Shown: piece after piece, positions 18,426-28,132 of the stretch
How positions within the stretch are numbered: the first letter of the stretch is position 1
Layout: each line of letters begins with the position of its first letter
Source of the DNA: Desulfobulbaceae bacterium
GTDB lineage: Bacteria; Bacteroidota; Ignavibacteria; Kapaibacteriales; UBA2268
Direction: 5' to 3'
Length of the DNA: 64,000 nt
NCBI GenBank assembly: GCA_018335795.1
Contig: JAGXRP010000043.1
Coordinates: 1-64,000, forward strand
Program-made: the position numbers and the translations under genes
Notes under the pieces: model-generated
Told to the model about the DNA's origin: nothing
What the model saw: the letters and a program-made list of their open reading frames with translations, nothing else
The model's database searches: none

Positions 18426-20342
18426 ATGTGTGGTATAGCCGGAGTTTTCGATACTAATTCAAATAGTTCAGTAAATCGCGATTTGCTCAAAAAAATGAGT
18501 GATGTCATAGCTCATCGCGGACCGGATTCCGATGGCTTGTACATTTCGGAAAGTAATTGCTGTGGATTGAGTTTCCGCCGACTTGCCATTATAGATTTGA
18601 GTGATTCGGGCAATCAACCTATGACTACTCGTGACGGCAGATACACAATCGTTTTCAACGGCGAAATTTACAATCACCGAATCGTCCGAGAAGAGTTAAT
18701 CAAATCAGGCTTTCAATATCATTCCGAAACCGACACTGAGACTATTTTATACGGCTTTGAAAGATTCGGATTTGATATTATCGAAAAATTTGTTGGTATG
18801 TGGGCTTTTGCTATTTGGGATAATCAAGAGCAAAAATTGTTTGCAAGTAGAGACAGAATCGGTATCAAGCCATTCTATTATTATTTCAAAAATGGAATTT
18901 TCGTTTTTGGCTCCGAAATCAAATCAATTCTCGAGCATACTGAAGTAAAGCGAGAATTCAATTTCGACGAATTGCCAAACTATCTGAATTACTCAATGAG
19001 TTCATCCCACTCCACTTTGTTTCGGAATATTCACAAATTGCCCGCTGCACATTGGTTATCATTGAATCAATCGGGAGATTTGGAAATTAGGCGGTATTGG
19101 TCGCCTTTGAGAAATAAAATGCAACTTGGGAACATGTCTGAGAGCGATGTCCACGAAAATATCATTACCTTACTTCGCCAATCAATCAAAGACCGAATGA
19201 TGAGTGATGTCCCGTTCGGTGTGTTTCTGAGTGGTGGCATTGATTCGAGCGCTAATGTCGCTTTAATGAGCGAATTAATGGACCGTCCTGTGGACACATT
19301 TACAGTTGGGTTCAAGGATTTGCAGAAATACAATGAGTTACAATATGCCAATCAAATAGCAGAGCAATTCAAAACTAATCATCATGAAATTCTTATAGAC
19401 CAACGCGATTCAATCGAAGTTTTGGAAACATTGGCTTGGCACGAGGACGAACCGAATGGAGACCCTGTTTGCATTCCGCTTTATTATTTGAGCAAATTGA
19501 CTCGCCAAAGTGGGACAACCGTCATTCAGGTTGGCGAGGGTAGCGACGAACAATTCATTGGCTATGATTGGATGTTGCGGGATTACAATTTCCATAATTC
19601 ATATTGGAAATTCTACACGGGACTGCCCAATTTTTCAAGAAAAATGATTTATTCGGGTATGAAGCCAATATTAAATGGAATGAATCAATACATTATTTCT
19701 GAATATTTTCGACGTGGTACATCCGGTGAAGAGCTTTATTGGAGCGGAGCATCAAGATTTTCACCTACCATGCTCGAACAATTATTAAAGGAAGAATTTC
19801 AGCACTTAGGCGCAATTCCTTATCAATTTGCAAAATCCATGCATGAATCAGCAATCGAGGAGAATCCAAATTCGACTTACTTGCAACGAATGACTTATCT
19901 GGAACTTTACCATAGGCTCTCTGATATATTGTTGATGCGAGTTGATAAAATCACTATGGCTCACAGTCTCGAAGCAAGAGTCCCGTTCTTAGACCACCGT
20001 TTAGTCGAATTCGCTATGAATTTGCCCGACAAAATGAAAGTCCCGAATCAGAAAGATACCAAGATTTTGTTGAAAAATGCTCTGAAAGGAGTGCTTCCAG
20101 ATAACATTATTCATCGTAAAAAACAAGGTTTTGCTGCACCTGTCAAGGAATGGTTGCGAAACGAATGGTATGATTACGCAAGAGACGAGATTATGAATTC
20201 ATTTTTCGTTAAGGAAAAGGTTTTTGATAAAGTTTTTATAGAAAAACTATTTGTCTTGCACAAGAGTGGCAAATTCAAACTGCACAATGAGATTTTTCTT
20301 TTGCTGATGTTAGCTATATGGCATAAGAAATATTTTAGTTAA
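18426..20342 (+). CDS. asnB: Asparagine synthase (glutamine-hydrolysing), AsnB-like
   Basis: Class II glutamine amidotransferase fused to a synthetase domain, 638 residues. Starting at 18426 puts the catalytic Cys at position 2 (MCGIAGVFD), as required after Met removal; the longer frame would bury it. The glutaminase domain has HRGPDSDG and FNGEIYNHR. The synthetase has the pyrophosphate loop FLSGGIDSSANVA. It forms asparagine from aspartate, ATP and glutamine, or, in polysaccharide-associated paralogues, amidates a sugar or peptide. The stop overlaps that of the convergent beta-barrel gene by four bases. Confidence 0.9.
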   Translation: MCGIAGVFDTNSNSSVNRDLLKKMSDVIAHRGPDSDGLYISESNCCGLSFRRLAIIDLSDSGNQPMTTRDGRYTIVFNGEIYNHRIVREELIKSGFQYHSETDTETILYGFERFGFDIIEKFVGMWAFAIWDNQEQKLFASRDRIGIKPFYYYFKNGIFVFGSEIKSILEHTEVKREFNFDELPNYLNYSMSSSHSTLFRNIHKLPAAHWLSLNQSGDLEIRRYWSPLRNKMQLGNMSESDVHENIITLLRQSIKDRMMSDVPFGVFLSGGIDSSANVALMSELMDRPVDTFTVGFKDLQKYNELQYANQIAEQFKTNHHEILIDQRDSIEVLETLAWHEDEPNGDPVCIPLYYLSKLTRQSGTTVIQVGEGSDEQFIGYDWMLRDYNFHNSYWKFYTGLPNFSRKMIYSGMKPILNGMNQYIISEYFRRGTSGEELYWSGASRFSPTMLEQLLKEEFQHLGAIPYQFAKSMHESAIEENPNSTYLQRMTYLELYHRLSDILLMRVDKITMAHSLEARVPFLDHRLVEFAMNLPDKMKVPNQKDTKILLKNALKGVLPDNIIHRKKQGFAAPVKEWLRNEWYDYARDEIMNSFFVKEKVFDKVFIEKLFVLHKSGKFKLHNEIFLLLMLAIWHKKYFS

Positions 20343-21001
20343 AATCTGAACCCAAGAATGATATTTACTGCATTCCGTTCAGGTTCATTTGCATTTCGAG
20401 CTATGTAATTCATCTGAGAATAATTCACCTCGAAAAATGGTGTAAAAATATCGACAGGAATTTCGATTCCGAACCCGGCATTGAATCCAATTCGCGATTG
20501 AGTATCTAAAGCACTTAACGGCACTTTTGGATTGTATTTTTCATAATCTATCGCTAATGAAATAAAATTATATACCAATGAAACATCGGCATAGAAATCA
20601 CCGAAAGACCTTACCACATAATATTTGATGCCTGCTGCAATCGGAATGATAGTGTTTTGAAGCTCGAAAATTGACAAAGTATCAGTGCTCGTTTGATTCA
20701 TAAGCATAATACTAGATTTCGGGAATTTAGTGAATGAAAATCCTCCGTAAAAAATTGCGTTTTTAGATAAATCAATTCCAAGTTTGAACCCTAAGGAATA
20801 GCCCGAATTCTTGTCGGGATAAACAAGTGTGCCTATAGTTCCGCTTGTATCAAGCAATGTCAGAAACCCATCTGAATTAATTCTGTTAGTTTGCAGTTCA
20901 GGAATGGACATCCCACCATAAAACCAGAATGAAGTTTCTCGAGCATTCGAAAAACTATGAATAGAAAAAAAGAATAATGATATAAGAAAAATAAGTTTCA
21001 T
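20339..21001 (-). CDS. Outer-membrane beta-barrel protein
   Basis: Small secreted protein of 220 residues with a clear signal peptide (MKLIFLISLFFFSIHSFSNA) and alternating hydrophobic/polar strands. Examples are YSLGFKLGIDLSKNAIFYGG and IGFNAGFGIEIPVDIFTPF. It ends in an aromatic residue (ILGFRF), the usual signal for BAM-mediated insertion. It resembles PorT/OmpA-like porin-fold proteins of Bacteroidota. No function can be given. It converges with asnB, sharing four bases, and diverges from the double-OmpA gene, with 123 bp between starts. Confidence 0.75.
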   Translation of the reverse strand: MKLIFLISLFFFSIHSFSNARETSFWFYGGMSIPELQTNRINSDGFLTLLDTSGTIGTLVYPDKNSGYSLGFKLGIDLSKNAIFYGGFSFTKFPKSSIMLMNQTSTDTLSIFELQNTIIPIAAGIKYYVVRSFGDFYADVSLVYNFISLAIDYEKYNPKVPLSALDTQSRIGFNAGFGIEIPVDIFTPFFEVNYSQMNYIARNANEPERNAVNIILGFRF

Positions 21002-21124
21002 TTATGTTCTATCAAAGTTTTTTAAAACGTTATTAGCTAAAATAAATTTCACACATAAACTTTTTTACGTTTACTACGTTATATTCTGAAATAAGTTACA
21101 TTATTCAATTATGGGAGTTTTACA

Positions 21125-23050
21125 ATGAAGAGATTTTTTCAAATGTTGCTTTTGGTTGCTTTTGTTTTCACGTCAAGAACTTTCTCTCAGGAAAAAGAAA
21201 TTCCTTTTAACATAGGCATATTCGGTGGTTTGAATTTTAATATGCACTCGCCTGATTTGACAGGTGTTTCAGTAGATCCTCCATTTGTACCGATTCGTTA
21301 TAAGGATAATCAAACAAGCCTCGGAGGGCATTTTGGGCTTATTGCAAATATTCCCGTCAATCATATGTTCATCATAACCGGGAGATTGGGATATCATATG
21401 GCTGGTGGCGAAATTGTTGACTCAGCATCTGTTAATACGTTGACTTCAAGTATTAATTATGTAGAATTTACTCCGGGTGTTCAAATTCACAATTTAATTT
21501 CAGGTTCCGGATTGTATCTTCTTGGTGGACTTGAATTCGGTATTCCAATGTCACCATCATTTTCAGTTGATTTTGATGATGGCGTAAATCCGCAACCAAA
21601 CATTGTCAATGATGCTGAAATTACTGATGCTGCAACAAGAATAGCTTTGGCTTTGGGAGTTGGCTGGATGTTCGAGGTTTCCGATAATATATTTCTTACT
21701 CCGGAAATTTCATACAGATTACCATTTACTGAAGTTAGTAGCGATGAAACTTACCAAACATGGGAAGTGCCGCAATTACGTTTGGGCTTAGCATTGACTT
21801 TTGGTCTAAGCAAACAACCTGATAATGTTTATGAAGAAGAAGACGATAAATTCTTCAACGTTGGCATGAACACAGTCAAAGGCATTGACAGACAGGGCAA
21901 CAAAAGTGATTTGCGAAAAATTTCTGTAGAAGAAACGCAATACACTGAATTATTCCCACTTTTACCTTATGTATTCTTCAACGAAAATAGCGATGTTCCC
22001 GACCCGAAAACTCAAACTTTAGCAGGTACTCGCGAATCGGGTAATTTTTCAACCGAAACTCTCGAGCCTGATGCTTTGAAAATCAACTCTTCTACCTTGG
22101 ATATAGTTGGTTCGAGAATGAAAAAAGATAAGAACGCTTCAATCAAATTAGTTGGCACAATTGATAATGTTAACGAAAAAGCCGGTACAGGTTTGGCTCA
22201 AAGACGTGCTGAATTTGTTAAAAATTACCTTGTTACTAATTATGGGATCGAAGCAAATAGAATTACTGTCGAAACTACAGGATTACCTTCAAGGCCATCA
22301 TCGTCACGCGACCCTGAAGGAGTTCAAGAAAATCGTCGTGTAGAAATCTACCCTATTAATACAAATTCAACTTTACTTGACCCAATCATAATCGAAAGCG
22401 ACAGACAACGCATCGCCGAACCTACTATTGTAGAATTTTCACCAAAAGTCGAATCAAGTAGTGAAATTGGTGGATGGGAACTCGAAGTTAAACAAGCCGG
22501 AAGAATTATCAAAAGATTAAGCGGACAAGGCAAAGTGGAAGATATTCAGTGGGGGATTATGCCAAATGAATTGGCTGCTTCAGAAATCCCGGTTGATTAT
22601 ACTTATCACGTTTGGGATAACCAAGACAATAAAAAATCTATCAGTGGTTCGATACCTGTTGAATATTTCTCAATTACTCGTAAAAAATCCGAAGAACGCC
22701 CTGACAGAACAATTTCGAAGTATTCGCTTGTAGTATTTGGTTTTGATAGCCCTGAAGTATCAGAATCAGACAAACGTATCGTCATGAACAATATCGTTCC
22801 CAATATAAAATTCAATTCTACAGTCCAAATTTATGGTTATACAGACCGTATTGGCGATGAAAAGTACAATAAGGAATTGGCAGGCAAAAGAGCAGAAAGC
22901 GTATTGAAGCTATTGCAATCGAAAGTAAGAGATGCAAAATACGAAAAATACGAAGTTGGTGAATCGGTTCTTGTTTACGATAATAACAAAACAGCCGGCA
23001 GACAATTAAGTCGTACAGTTCAAATTTACGTAATAACGCCAAAGAACTAA
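21125..23050 (+). CDS. Outer-membrane barrel with two OmpA-like domains
   Basis: Protein of 641 residues. The signal peptide ends near FTSRTFSQ. A porin-like eight-strand barrel (residues about 25-235, IGIFGGLNFNMHSP to LGLALTFGL) comes next. A first OmpA-like segment (residues about 310-415, RRAEFVKNYLVTNYGIEA, NRRVEIYPI), a beta-sandwich linker, and a second OmpA-like segment at the C-terminus (IYGYTDRIGDEKYN, LSRTVQIYVI) follow. Two peptidoglycan-type domains in one chain are unusual. The first lacks the classic TDxxG, reading VGTIDNVNE, so it may not bind peptidoglycan. A purine-rich GGGAG lies 8 bases before the start. Confidence 0.8.
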   Translation: MKRFFQMLLLVAFVFTSRTFSQEKEIPFNIGIFGGLNFNMHSPDLTGVSVDPPFVPIRYKDNQTSLGGHFGLIANIPVNHMFIITGRLGYHMAGGEIVDSASVNTLTSSINYVEFTPGVQIHNLISGSGLYLLGGLEFGIPMSPSFSVDFDDGVNPQPNIVNDAEITDAATRIALALGVGWMFEVSDNIFLTPEISYRLPFTEVSSDETYQTWEVPQLRLGLALTFGLSKQPDNVYEEEDDKFFNVGMNTVKGIDRQGNKSDLRKISVEETQYTELFPLLPYVFFNENSDVPDPKTQTLAGTRESGNFSTETLEPDALKINSSTLDIVGSRMKKDKNASIKLVGTIDNVNEKAGTGLAQRRAEFVKNYLVTNYGIEANRITVETTGLPSRPSSSRDPEGVQENRRVEIYPINTNSTLLDPIIIESDRQRIAEPTIVEFSPKVESSSEIGGWELEVKQAGRIIKRLSGQGKVEDIQWGIMPNELAASEIPVDYTYHVWDNQDNKKSISGSIPVEYFSITRKKSEERPDRTISKYSLVVFGFDSPEVSESDKRIVMNNIVPNIKFNSTVQIYGYTDRIGDEKYNKELAGKRAESVLKLLQSKVRDAKYEKYEVGESVLVYDNNKTAGRQLSRTVQIYVITPKN

Positions 23051-23070
23051 GATTTTTAGCTTTTTTAATT

Positions 23071-23127
23071 TGTGGCGTAAAAGTAATTGTTGGTGAATTA
23101 TATTATCAGCGATGCTTTTACGTCACA
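23071..23127. repeat. Imperfect inverted repeat between the OmpA gene and dxs
   Basis: TGTGGCGTAAAAG (23071-23083) pairs with CTTTTACGTCACA (23115-23127), with one mismatch or G-T pair and a 31-base loop. It could be a processive terminator for the upstream gene or an operator; no U-run follows on either strand. Confidence 0.5.
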
Positions 23128-23158
23128 TTATTTTATGTGAAATGTAAATCAAAATTTG

Positions 23159-25078
23159 ATGACCGAACAAACAAATTACAAATATCTAAACGACATTAAT
23201 TCGCCATATGACTTGCGAAAATTACCCAAGAATGTTTTAGGTGATGTTTCCGACGAAGTCAGAGATTTCATGATAGATACTATTACTCGTGTCGGCGGAC
23301 ATTTCGGTGCTGGACTTGGCGTTGTCGAGTTGACCGTTGCTTTGCATTATGTATTCAACACTCCTGAAGATAAAATAGTTTTTGATACCGGCCATCAGGC
23401 ATACCCGCACAAAATATTAACCGGACGGCGAGATTTGTTGCAAACAATACGCCGCAAGGGTGGAATTTCAGGTTTTTTGAAGCGCAGTGAAAGCGAATTT
23501 GATGCTTTTGGTGCCGGTCATGCCAGCACAAGTATTTCAGCAGCATTAGGAATTGCTACCGCACGAGATATTCAAGGCAAGAATTTTAAAGTTGTTTCCG
23601 TTATTGGGGATGGTGCAATGACAGGCGGTCTCGCATACGAAGCAATGAACAATTGCGGAGTTCAAAAACGCGATATGATAGTTATCTTGAATGATAATAA
23701 TATTTCGATTGAGCCAAACGTATCAGCCTTTTCAAATTATTTCAACGAATTTTTTGCATCTCCCGCTGTTAATTCCGTTCGACAAGGAATTTGGGAAATG
23801 GCTGGTAGAATGGATAATCTCGGCGACCGCTTACGCAAATATGCGTCAAGATTGGAAGATGGGGTCAAAGCAATTATCACTCCCGGAGTATTATTCGAAA
23901 CTCTCGGGTTCAATTATTTCGGTCCAATCAACGGTAACAATATTCAGAAAGTAATCAAAATGTTGCAATTGACAAAGGATTTGAAAGGACCTGTATTTTT
24001 GCATCTAATCACTCAAAAGGGCAAAGGATATGCTCCTGCAGAGGCTGATTCGCAGAACCTTCATGCAATTGGCACAGTTGACAAACTAACGGGCAAAGCA
24101 TTAGCCAAAAAGACCTCGGGCATACCCTCATACAGCGCTTTTTTCGGAAATGCAATGACTGAAATTTGCAAAATGAACAAAAGTGTTGTCGGGATCACTG
24201 CCGCAATGGGCGAAGGCACAGGGCTTGTCAAAATGGAAAAAGAATTCCCCGACCGATATTTCGATGTAGGCATAGCCGAAGGTCATGCTGTTACATTCGC
24301 AGCCGGAATGGCTTGCCAAGGATTAATTCCAGTTTGTGCAATATATTCGTCTTTTTTGCAACGAGCTTTCGACCACTTGATTCATGATTGTGCCATCCAA
24401 GGATTGCACGTAGTATTTGCTATAGACCGTGCCGGATTAGTCGGAGCAGATGGTGCAACTCATCACGGAGTGCTCGATTTAGCTTACTTACGCCCAGTTC
24501 AAAATATGGTGATTATGGCGCCAAAAGATGAACAGGAACTCCGAGATATGCTCTATTCAGCTGTTTTTGCCTATACAAAAGGTCCTGTTGCAATAAGATT
24601 CCCACGTGGCGAAGGATTGGGAATGGCACTAATGCCAATGCGAGAGCTCCCTCTTGGTAAAGGCGAAATAGCAAAATCCGGAACCGACGTAGCCATCATG
24701 GCTGTCGGGACGATGGTAGGCGAAGCACTCAAAGCGGCCGAAATTCTTGCAGAAACAGGAATCAGCTTAGAAGTTATCAATCCGCGTTTTGTCAAACCAT
24801 TAGACTCTGAGCTTATCAAATCCACATTTGCGCGATTCGACCACGTCATAACAATTGAAGACGGGCAAGCAATGGGGGGCTTCGGCACAGCAATCGCAGA
24901 ATTCATGATAAATAACGAAATCAACAACAAACATCTGCATATAATGGGCATCCCCGATAAATTTATCCACCATGCAACCCAAGCCGAATTGCTCAGAGAA
25001 TTGGATTTAGACACCGTCGGAATAGTAGAAAAGGTCAAAGCTATCTCTCAAAAAATCAAAACAGAAATCTTTCATTAA
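23159..25078 (+). CDS. dxs: 1-deoxy-D-xylulose-5-phosphate synthase
   Basis: Thiamine-diphosphate enzyme condensing pyruvate and glyceraldehyde-3-phosphate to DXP, the entry to MEP isoprenoid synthesis and a precursor for PdxJ and thiamine. The TPP motif GDGAMTGGLAYEAMNN with NDNNISI is near residue 150. The transketolase-type pyrimidine domain (GIAEGHAVTFAAGMA, FLQRAFDHLIHD) and the C-terminal domain are complete at 639 residues. A TTG one codon upstream is in frame; I chose the ATG at 23159. No thiamine riboswitch is seen upstream. Confidence 0.96.
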   Translation: MTEQTNYKYLNDINSPYDLRKLPKNVLGDVSDEVRDFMIDTITRVGGHFGAGLGVVELTVALHYVFNTPEDKIVFDTGHQAYPHKILTGRRDLLQTIRRKGGISGFLKRSESEFDAFGAGHASTSISAALGIATARDIQGKNFKVVSVIGDGAMTGGLAYEAMNNCGVQKRDMIVILNDNNISIEPNVSAFSNYFNEFFASPAVNSVRQGIWEMAGRMDNLGDRLRKYASRLEDGVKAIITPGVLFETLGFNYFGPINGNNIQKVIKMLQLTKDLKGPVFLHLITQKGKGYAPAEADSQNLHAIGTVDKLTGKALAKKTSGIPSYSAFFGNAMTEICKMNKSVVGITAAMGEGTGLVKMEKEFPDRYFDVGIAEGHAVTFAAGMACQGLIPVCAIYSSFLQRAFDHLIHDCAIQGLHVVFAIDRAGLVGADGATHHGVLDLAYLRPVQNMVIMAPKDEQELRDMLYSAVFAYTKGPVAIRFPRGEGLGMALMPMRELPLGKGEIAKSGTDVAIMAVGTMVGEALKAAEILAETGISLEVINPRFVKPLDSELIKSTFARFDHVITIEDGQAMGGFGTAIAEFMINNEINNKHLHIMGIPDKFIHHATQAELLRELDLDTVGIVEKVKAISQKIKTEIFH

Positions 25079-25110
25079 CATTTCTTTTTCTATCTCAAAA
25101 ATTATTATTA

Positions 25111-25118
25111 CTTTTGTA
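25111..25118 (+). promoter_or_regulatory. Candidate -7 promoter element of tRNA-Lys
   Basis: TACTTTTG matches the Bacteroidota -7 consensus TAnnTTTG and lies 25 bases before the mature tRNA start. No clean TTTG -33 box is seen at the right distance. Confidence 0.4.
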
Positions 25119-25143
25119 GTCTGTAATGATTGAAAAATCGTTC

Positions 25144-25216
25144 GACCTCGTAGCTCAGTCGGTAGAGCACTTGACTTTTAATCAAGTGGCCGCAGGTTCG
25201 AATCCTGCCGGGGTCA
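25144..25216 (+). tRNA. tRNA-Lys (anticodon UUU)
   Basis: A 73-base cloverleaf. The acceptor stem is GACCTCG / CGGGGTC with one T-G pair, the D arm includes AGCTCAGTCGGTAGAGC, the anticodon stem is CTTGA/TCAAG with the anticodon TTT at 25177-25179, and the T arm is GCAGG-TTCGAAT-CCTGC. The discriminator base is A, and CCA is not encoded. An island with a dead integrase begins immediately downstream, so the 3' half is a candidate attachment site; I found no second copy of it inside the window. Confidence 0.97.
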
Positions 25217-25221
25217 CTGAA

Positions 25222-25249
25222 AGTCCGCTTATGCAGCGGGCTTTTTTTT
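25222..25249 (+). terminator. Rho-independent terminator of tRNA-Lys
   Basis: An 8-bp stem AGTCCGCT / AGCGGGCT with a short loop is followed directly by a run of eight T. It lies 5 bases after the tRNA. Confidence 0.9.
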
Positions 25250-25266
25250 GGGGTGGAGATAGAATT

Positions 25267-25785
25267 TTACAAATTATCAAGCGGACTCTTTACCAGAGAA
25301 ATATTTCTGGAACTTACTTGAGTATATATCTGAGATGTTTTAATTGAAATATCGCCTAATAGCTGTTGTATTACTCTGATATCGGTACCTGATTCCAACA
25401 AATGTGTAGCGAAACTGTGTCTTAGTGTATAGACTGAAGCACTTTTCTTAATATTTGCTTTTCTAAGTGCTTCATTAAATATTGACTGTACCAAGCGAGG
25501 TGTGAATATTTGCCACCGCTTTGACCTTCAAAAAGATAATCTTTAGGTCTGTATTCTCTATAATATCATCGAAGTAGTGACAAAAGCTTTTCCGATAGCA
25601 TTACATAGCGGTCTTTTGTTCCTTTACTTTGCTCTAATTTGATAAGTATTTTATTCGAATCTATACTTTTGACGCTTAGTTCCAACATCTCATTCAATCA
25701 CAATCCACTAGAATGTATAAGTGAAATTAGAGCAAGCTTTTCAGGTGGTTGGCAACATATAATCGAACCGGTGACAGCTCAACTT
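25267..25785 (-). pseudogene. Decayed tyrosine recombinase (XerC/integrase type)
   Basis: Remnant of the catalytic domain of a tyrosine integrase. The intact 3' part encodes [25 protein letters not shown] and the catalytic Tyr in IYTQVS. Upstream, the reading continues in another frame as [36 protein letters not shown] and SSGL*LNEMLELSV. Three lesions are visible: a frameshift near 25500, an in-frame TGA after LLSLLR, and a TGA at 25699-25701 exactly where the first catalytic Arg (GLRxxE) is expected, consistent with CGA to TGA. The N-terminal core-binding domain is missing. It points toward the tRNA-Lys gene 50 bp away, the usual arrangement for an element integrated in a tRNA. Confidence 0.85.
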
Positions 25786-25880
25786 GAATTGAAAAAGTCA
25801 AGGAAGAGAATAAATCATTTCCATTGACAGAGCTAACGGTAAAAAAAAATGGTGGAAATTTTGACATGAAAAACGCTGCA

Positions 25881-26009
25881 TAACAGCACCTATCCAAAAG
25901 TAACAGTCAAAGGTTAAATGAAGCTTTGTGCTTCTATCAAACTGCATGCTTGGGTGCCTATGAAGTACTTCTAAACCGCCAACTTCTTCTAGCCACAAAC
26001 CGTTCAGCA
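25881..26009. repeat. ~130-bp intergenic repeat, copy A
   Basis: It begins TAACAGCACCTATCCAAAAG and ends CGTTCAGCA. The start matches copy D (33765) at 18 of 20 bases. Its TTAAATGAA and its last nine bases also occur in copy B (29166-29292), which has nearly the same length. It separates the integrase remnant from the MscS pair. Confidence 0.6.
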
Positions 26010-26032
26010 AGATTTGCTCCGCTCATCTTTCT

Positions 26033-26129
26033 TAACGACCGAGAGCCAAGCGTGTTCGCTTAAGCGAAACCGCAGAACAGGAGCTAATAAAATATTTCGT
26101 TAAATACTTCGTATAACTTTAGGTCGTTA
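26033..26129. repeat. Inverted repeat with internal palindrome
   Basis: TAACGACC (26033-26040) and GGTCGTTA (26122-26129) are perfect inverted copies 81 bases apart. Inside lies the perfect 14-base palindrome TTCGCTTAAGCGAA (26055-26068). It lies 110 bp upstream of the first MscS gene. It may be a recombination or cassette boundary, or a regulatory structure. Confidence 0.5.
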
Positions 26130-26238
26130 TAAGCAATGGTAGGACGACCGTTCCAAAGATGACCGACCGACCTAAACTTATCAAAGAGTTGTATTTTTCA
26201 GGCACACTTTTATTTCATTTTTAGTTGAAAATTTAACT

Positions 26239-28131
26239 ATGAGAACATTAATCAGAAAATTACTACCGATACTATTGCTATCATACAGCATTGCATCTTT
26301 TGCGCAGACTGATAGTTTGGTTCAAAAAATTGATTCGATTAATAACATTGCCCTGCAAGAATATAATCAAAGACTTGTAGAAGTTGAACAGCAAAGAGTT
26401 GCAGATTCAATTAAAAAAGCAGAATTGGAGGCACAATTATCAAAACTAAAGACAACTGACAATCTGCAAAAAGAAGAACTACTGCAACAATTGAAATCAA
26501 TTGAAGATAACGAGAAAAGAAGAATTGAAAATAAAAAGGCACAAATTGACTCGTTACGTAATAGTGCCAAAGGTTATCCTGTGTTTGGTGTAATGAATGA
26601 CACACTGTTTTTGGTATTTTCAAAAATTGGAGCTTCAACCCCAAAAGAAAGAGCAATTAATATAAGCCGTAAAATTGAAAAACTTTACGAAGACGATTTT
26701 CTAAAAACTGATTCTATCTTAGTTTTAAAATCTGAAAATACCTACGACATAGTGTATGGCGAAATTATAATAATAAGCATTTCGGAAAGCGATGCAATTT
26801 GGTATGACAAAAGCATGCACGAATTAGCCCAATCATTAAAAGAAACCATAAAAAGCTCCATAGTTGAAGCAAAAAATGAGAACATCTGGTGGAAAATATT
26901 ACTCAGGATTGGCTTGGTATTACTTGTTATTGCAATGTCTTGGGCAACAATCTGGTTAATTGGCAAAGGCTATTCGAAACTCTTGTTATATATTAACTCT
27001 AAGAAGGACAAATGGCTAAAAGATTTATCGTATAAGGATTATACATTTTTGACAGCAGAACAAGAAGTTCAGATTATTCTTTTTTTGGTTAAGATATTCC
27101 GTTGGTTTGTTTATGCTATTCTACTTTATATTACCTTGCCCATTATTTTCAGTATATTCCCATTTTCCCGTGATTGGGCTAATGCGCTAGTTCAGTTGAT
27201 TTGGTCTCCTTTCAAAGGCGTTTTGATTGCTGTTTGGGAATATCTGCCCAACTTGTTCAGCATTCTTGTTATTTACTTCGTAATGAAGTATGTGATACGT
27301 TTTGTAAGATATATTTTTCACGAAATCGAAGCCGAGAAACTTAAAATATCGGGGTTTCATGCCGATTGGGCTATACCAACCTACAGTATTGTAAAATTCC
27401 TACTGTATGCGTTTATGTTTGTTTTAATATTCCCATATTTGCCCGGTTCCGATTCGAATATATTCAAGGGAGTTTCTGTATTTATCGGGGTTTTGTTTTC
27501 ATTAGGTTCGTCATCAGCAATTGCAAATATGATTGCCGGATTGGTAATTACTTACATGCGACCGTTTAAAATAGGCGACCGCATTAAAATTGGAGATGTT
27601 ACAGGTGATGTCGTTGAAAAAACGCTTTTGGTTACAAGGGTTAAAACAATTAAAAATGAAGTTATTACCATCCCTAACTCATCGGTTCTTAACGGCAATA
27701 CAACTAATTACAGTAGCGAAGCAATGGAAAAAGGTTTAATCATTCACACGACTGTAACGATTGGTTATGATGTTCCTTGGAAAAATATGCATCAGGCATT
27801 AATTGATGCTGCCTTAAGGACAGATTTGATTCTTGATGAACCAAAACCATTTGTTCTACAAACCAGCCTTGACGATTTTTATGTTTCATACCAAATTAAT
27901 TCATTTATAAGAGATGCAGGTAAACAAGCTTTGATATATTCAAATCTGCACCAAAATATTCAAGATGTTTGTAACGAAAGGGGTATTGAAATTCTTTCGC
28001 CACATTACCGTGCAGCAAGAGACGGAAATATGATAACAATACCAGCCGATTATTTGCCAAAGGACTATAAAGCACCAAGTTTTTATGTAAAAGTTGACGA
28101 TTCAAATAAGAACAACAAAACAACAAAATAG
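26239..28131 (+). CDS. MscS-family channel with periplasmic coiled coil
   Basis: Mechanosensitive-channel-type inner-membrane protein of 630 residues. The signal peptide (SIASFAQ) is followed by a charged coiled coil (residues about 30-110, rich in E, K, Q and L), a small alpha/beta periplasmic region, four or five membrane helices from about residue 215, and the MscS core. The pore helix and beta domain read GSSSAIANMIAGLVITYMRP, FKIGDRIKIGDVTGDV, and ITIPNSSVLNGNTTN. It ends one base before the second MscS gene, so the two are cotranscribed. Base use is more AT-biased than in flanking housekeeping genes, consistent with transfer. Release of osmolytes on osmotic downshift is the family role. 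Confidence 0.88.
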   Translation: MRTLIRKLLPILLLSYSIASFAQTDSLVQKIDSINNIALQEYNQRLVEVEQQRVADSIKKAELEAQLSKLKTTDNLQKEELLQQLKSIEDNEKRRIENKKAQIDSLRNSAKGYPVFGVMNDTLFLVFSKIGASTPKERAINISRKIEKLYEDDFLKTDSILVLKSENTYDIVYGEIIIISISESDAIWYDKSMHELAQSLKETIKSSIVEAKNENIWWKILLRIGLVLLVIAMSWATIWLIGKGYSKLLLYINSKKDKWLKDLSYKDYTFLTAEQEVQIILFLVKIFRWFVYAILLYITLPIIFSIFPFSRDWANALVQLIWSPFKGVLIAVWEYLPNLFSILVIYFVMKYVIRFVRYIFHEIEAEKLKISGFHADWAIPTYSIVKFLLYAFMFVLIFPYLPGSDSNIFKGVSVFIGVLFSLGSSSAIANMIAGLVITYMRPFKIGDRIKIGDVTGDVVEKTLLVTRVKTIKNEVITIPNSSVLNGNTTNYSSEAMEKGLIIHTTVTIGYDVPWKNMHQALIDAALRTDLILDEPKPFVLQTSLDDFYVSYQINSFIRDAGKQALIYSNLHQNIQDVCNERGIEILSPHYRAARDGNMITIPADYLPKDYKAPSFYVKVDDSNKNNKTTK

Positions 28132-28132
28132 T

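Noticed and set aside
25639-25827. Plus-strand open frame in the integrase region
   Set aside because: It is a shadow of the decayed integrase on the minus strand, which gives recognisable recombinase sequence.
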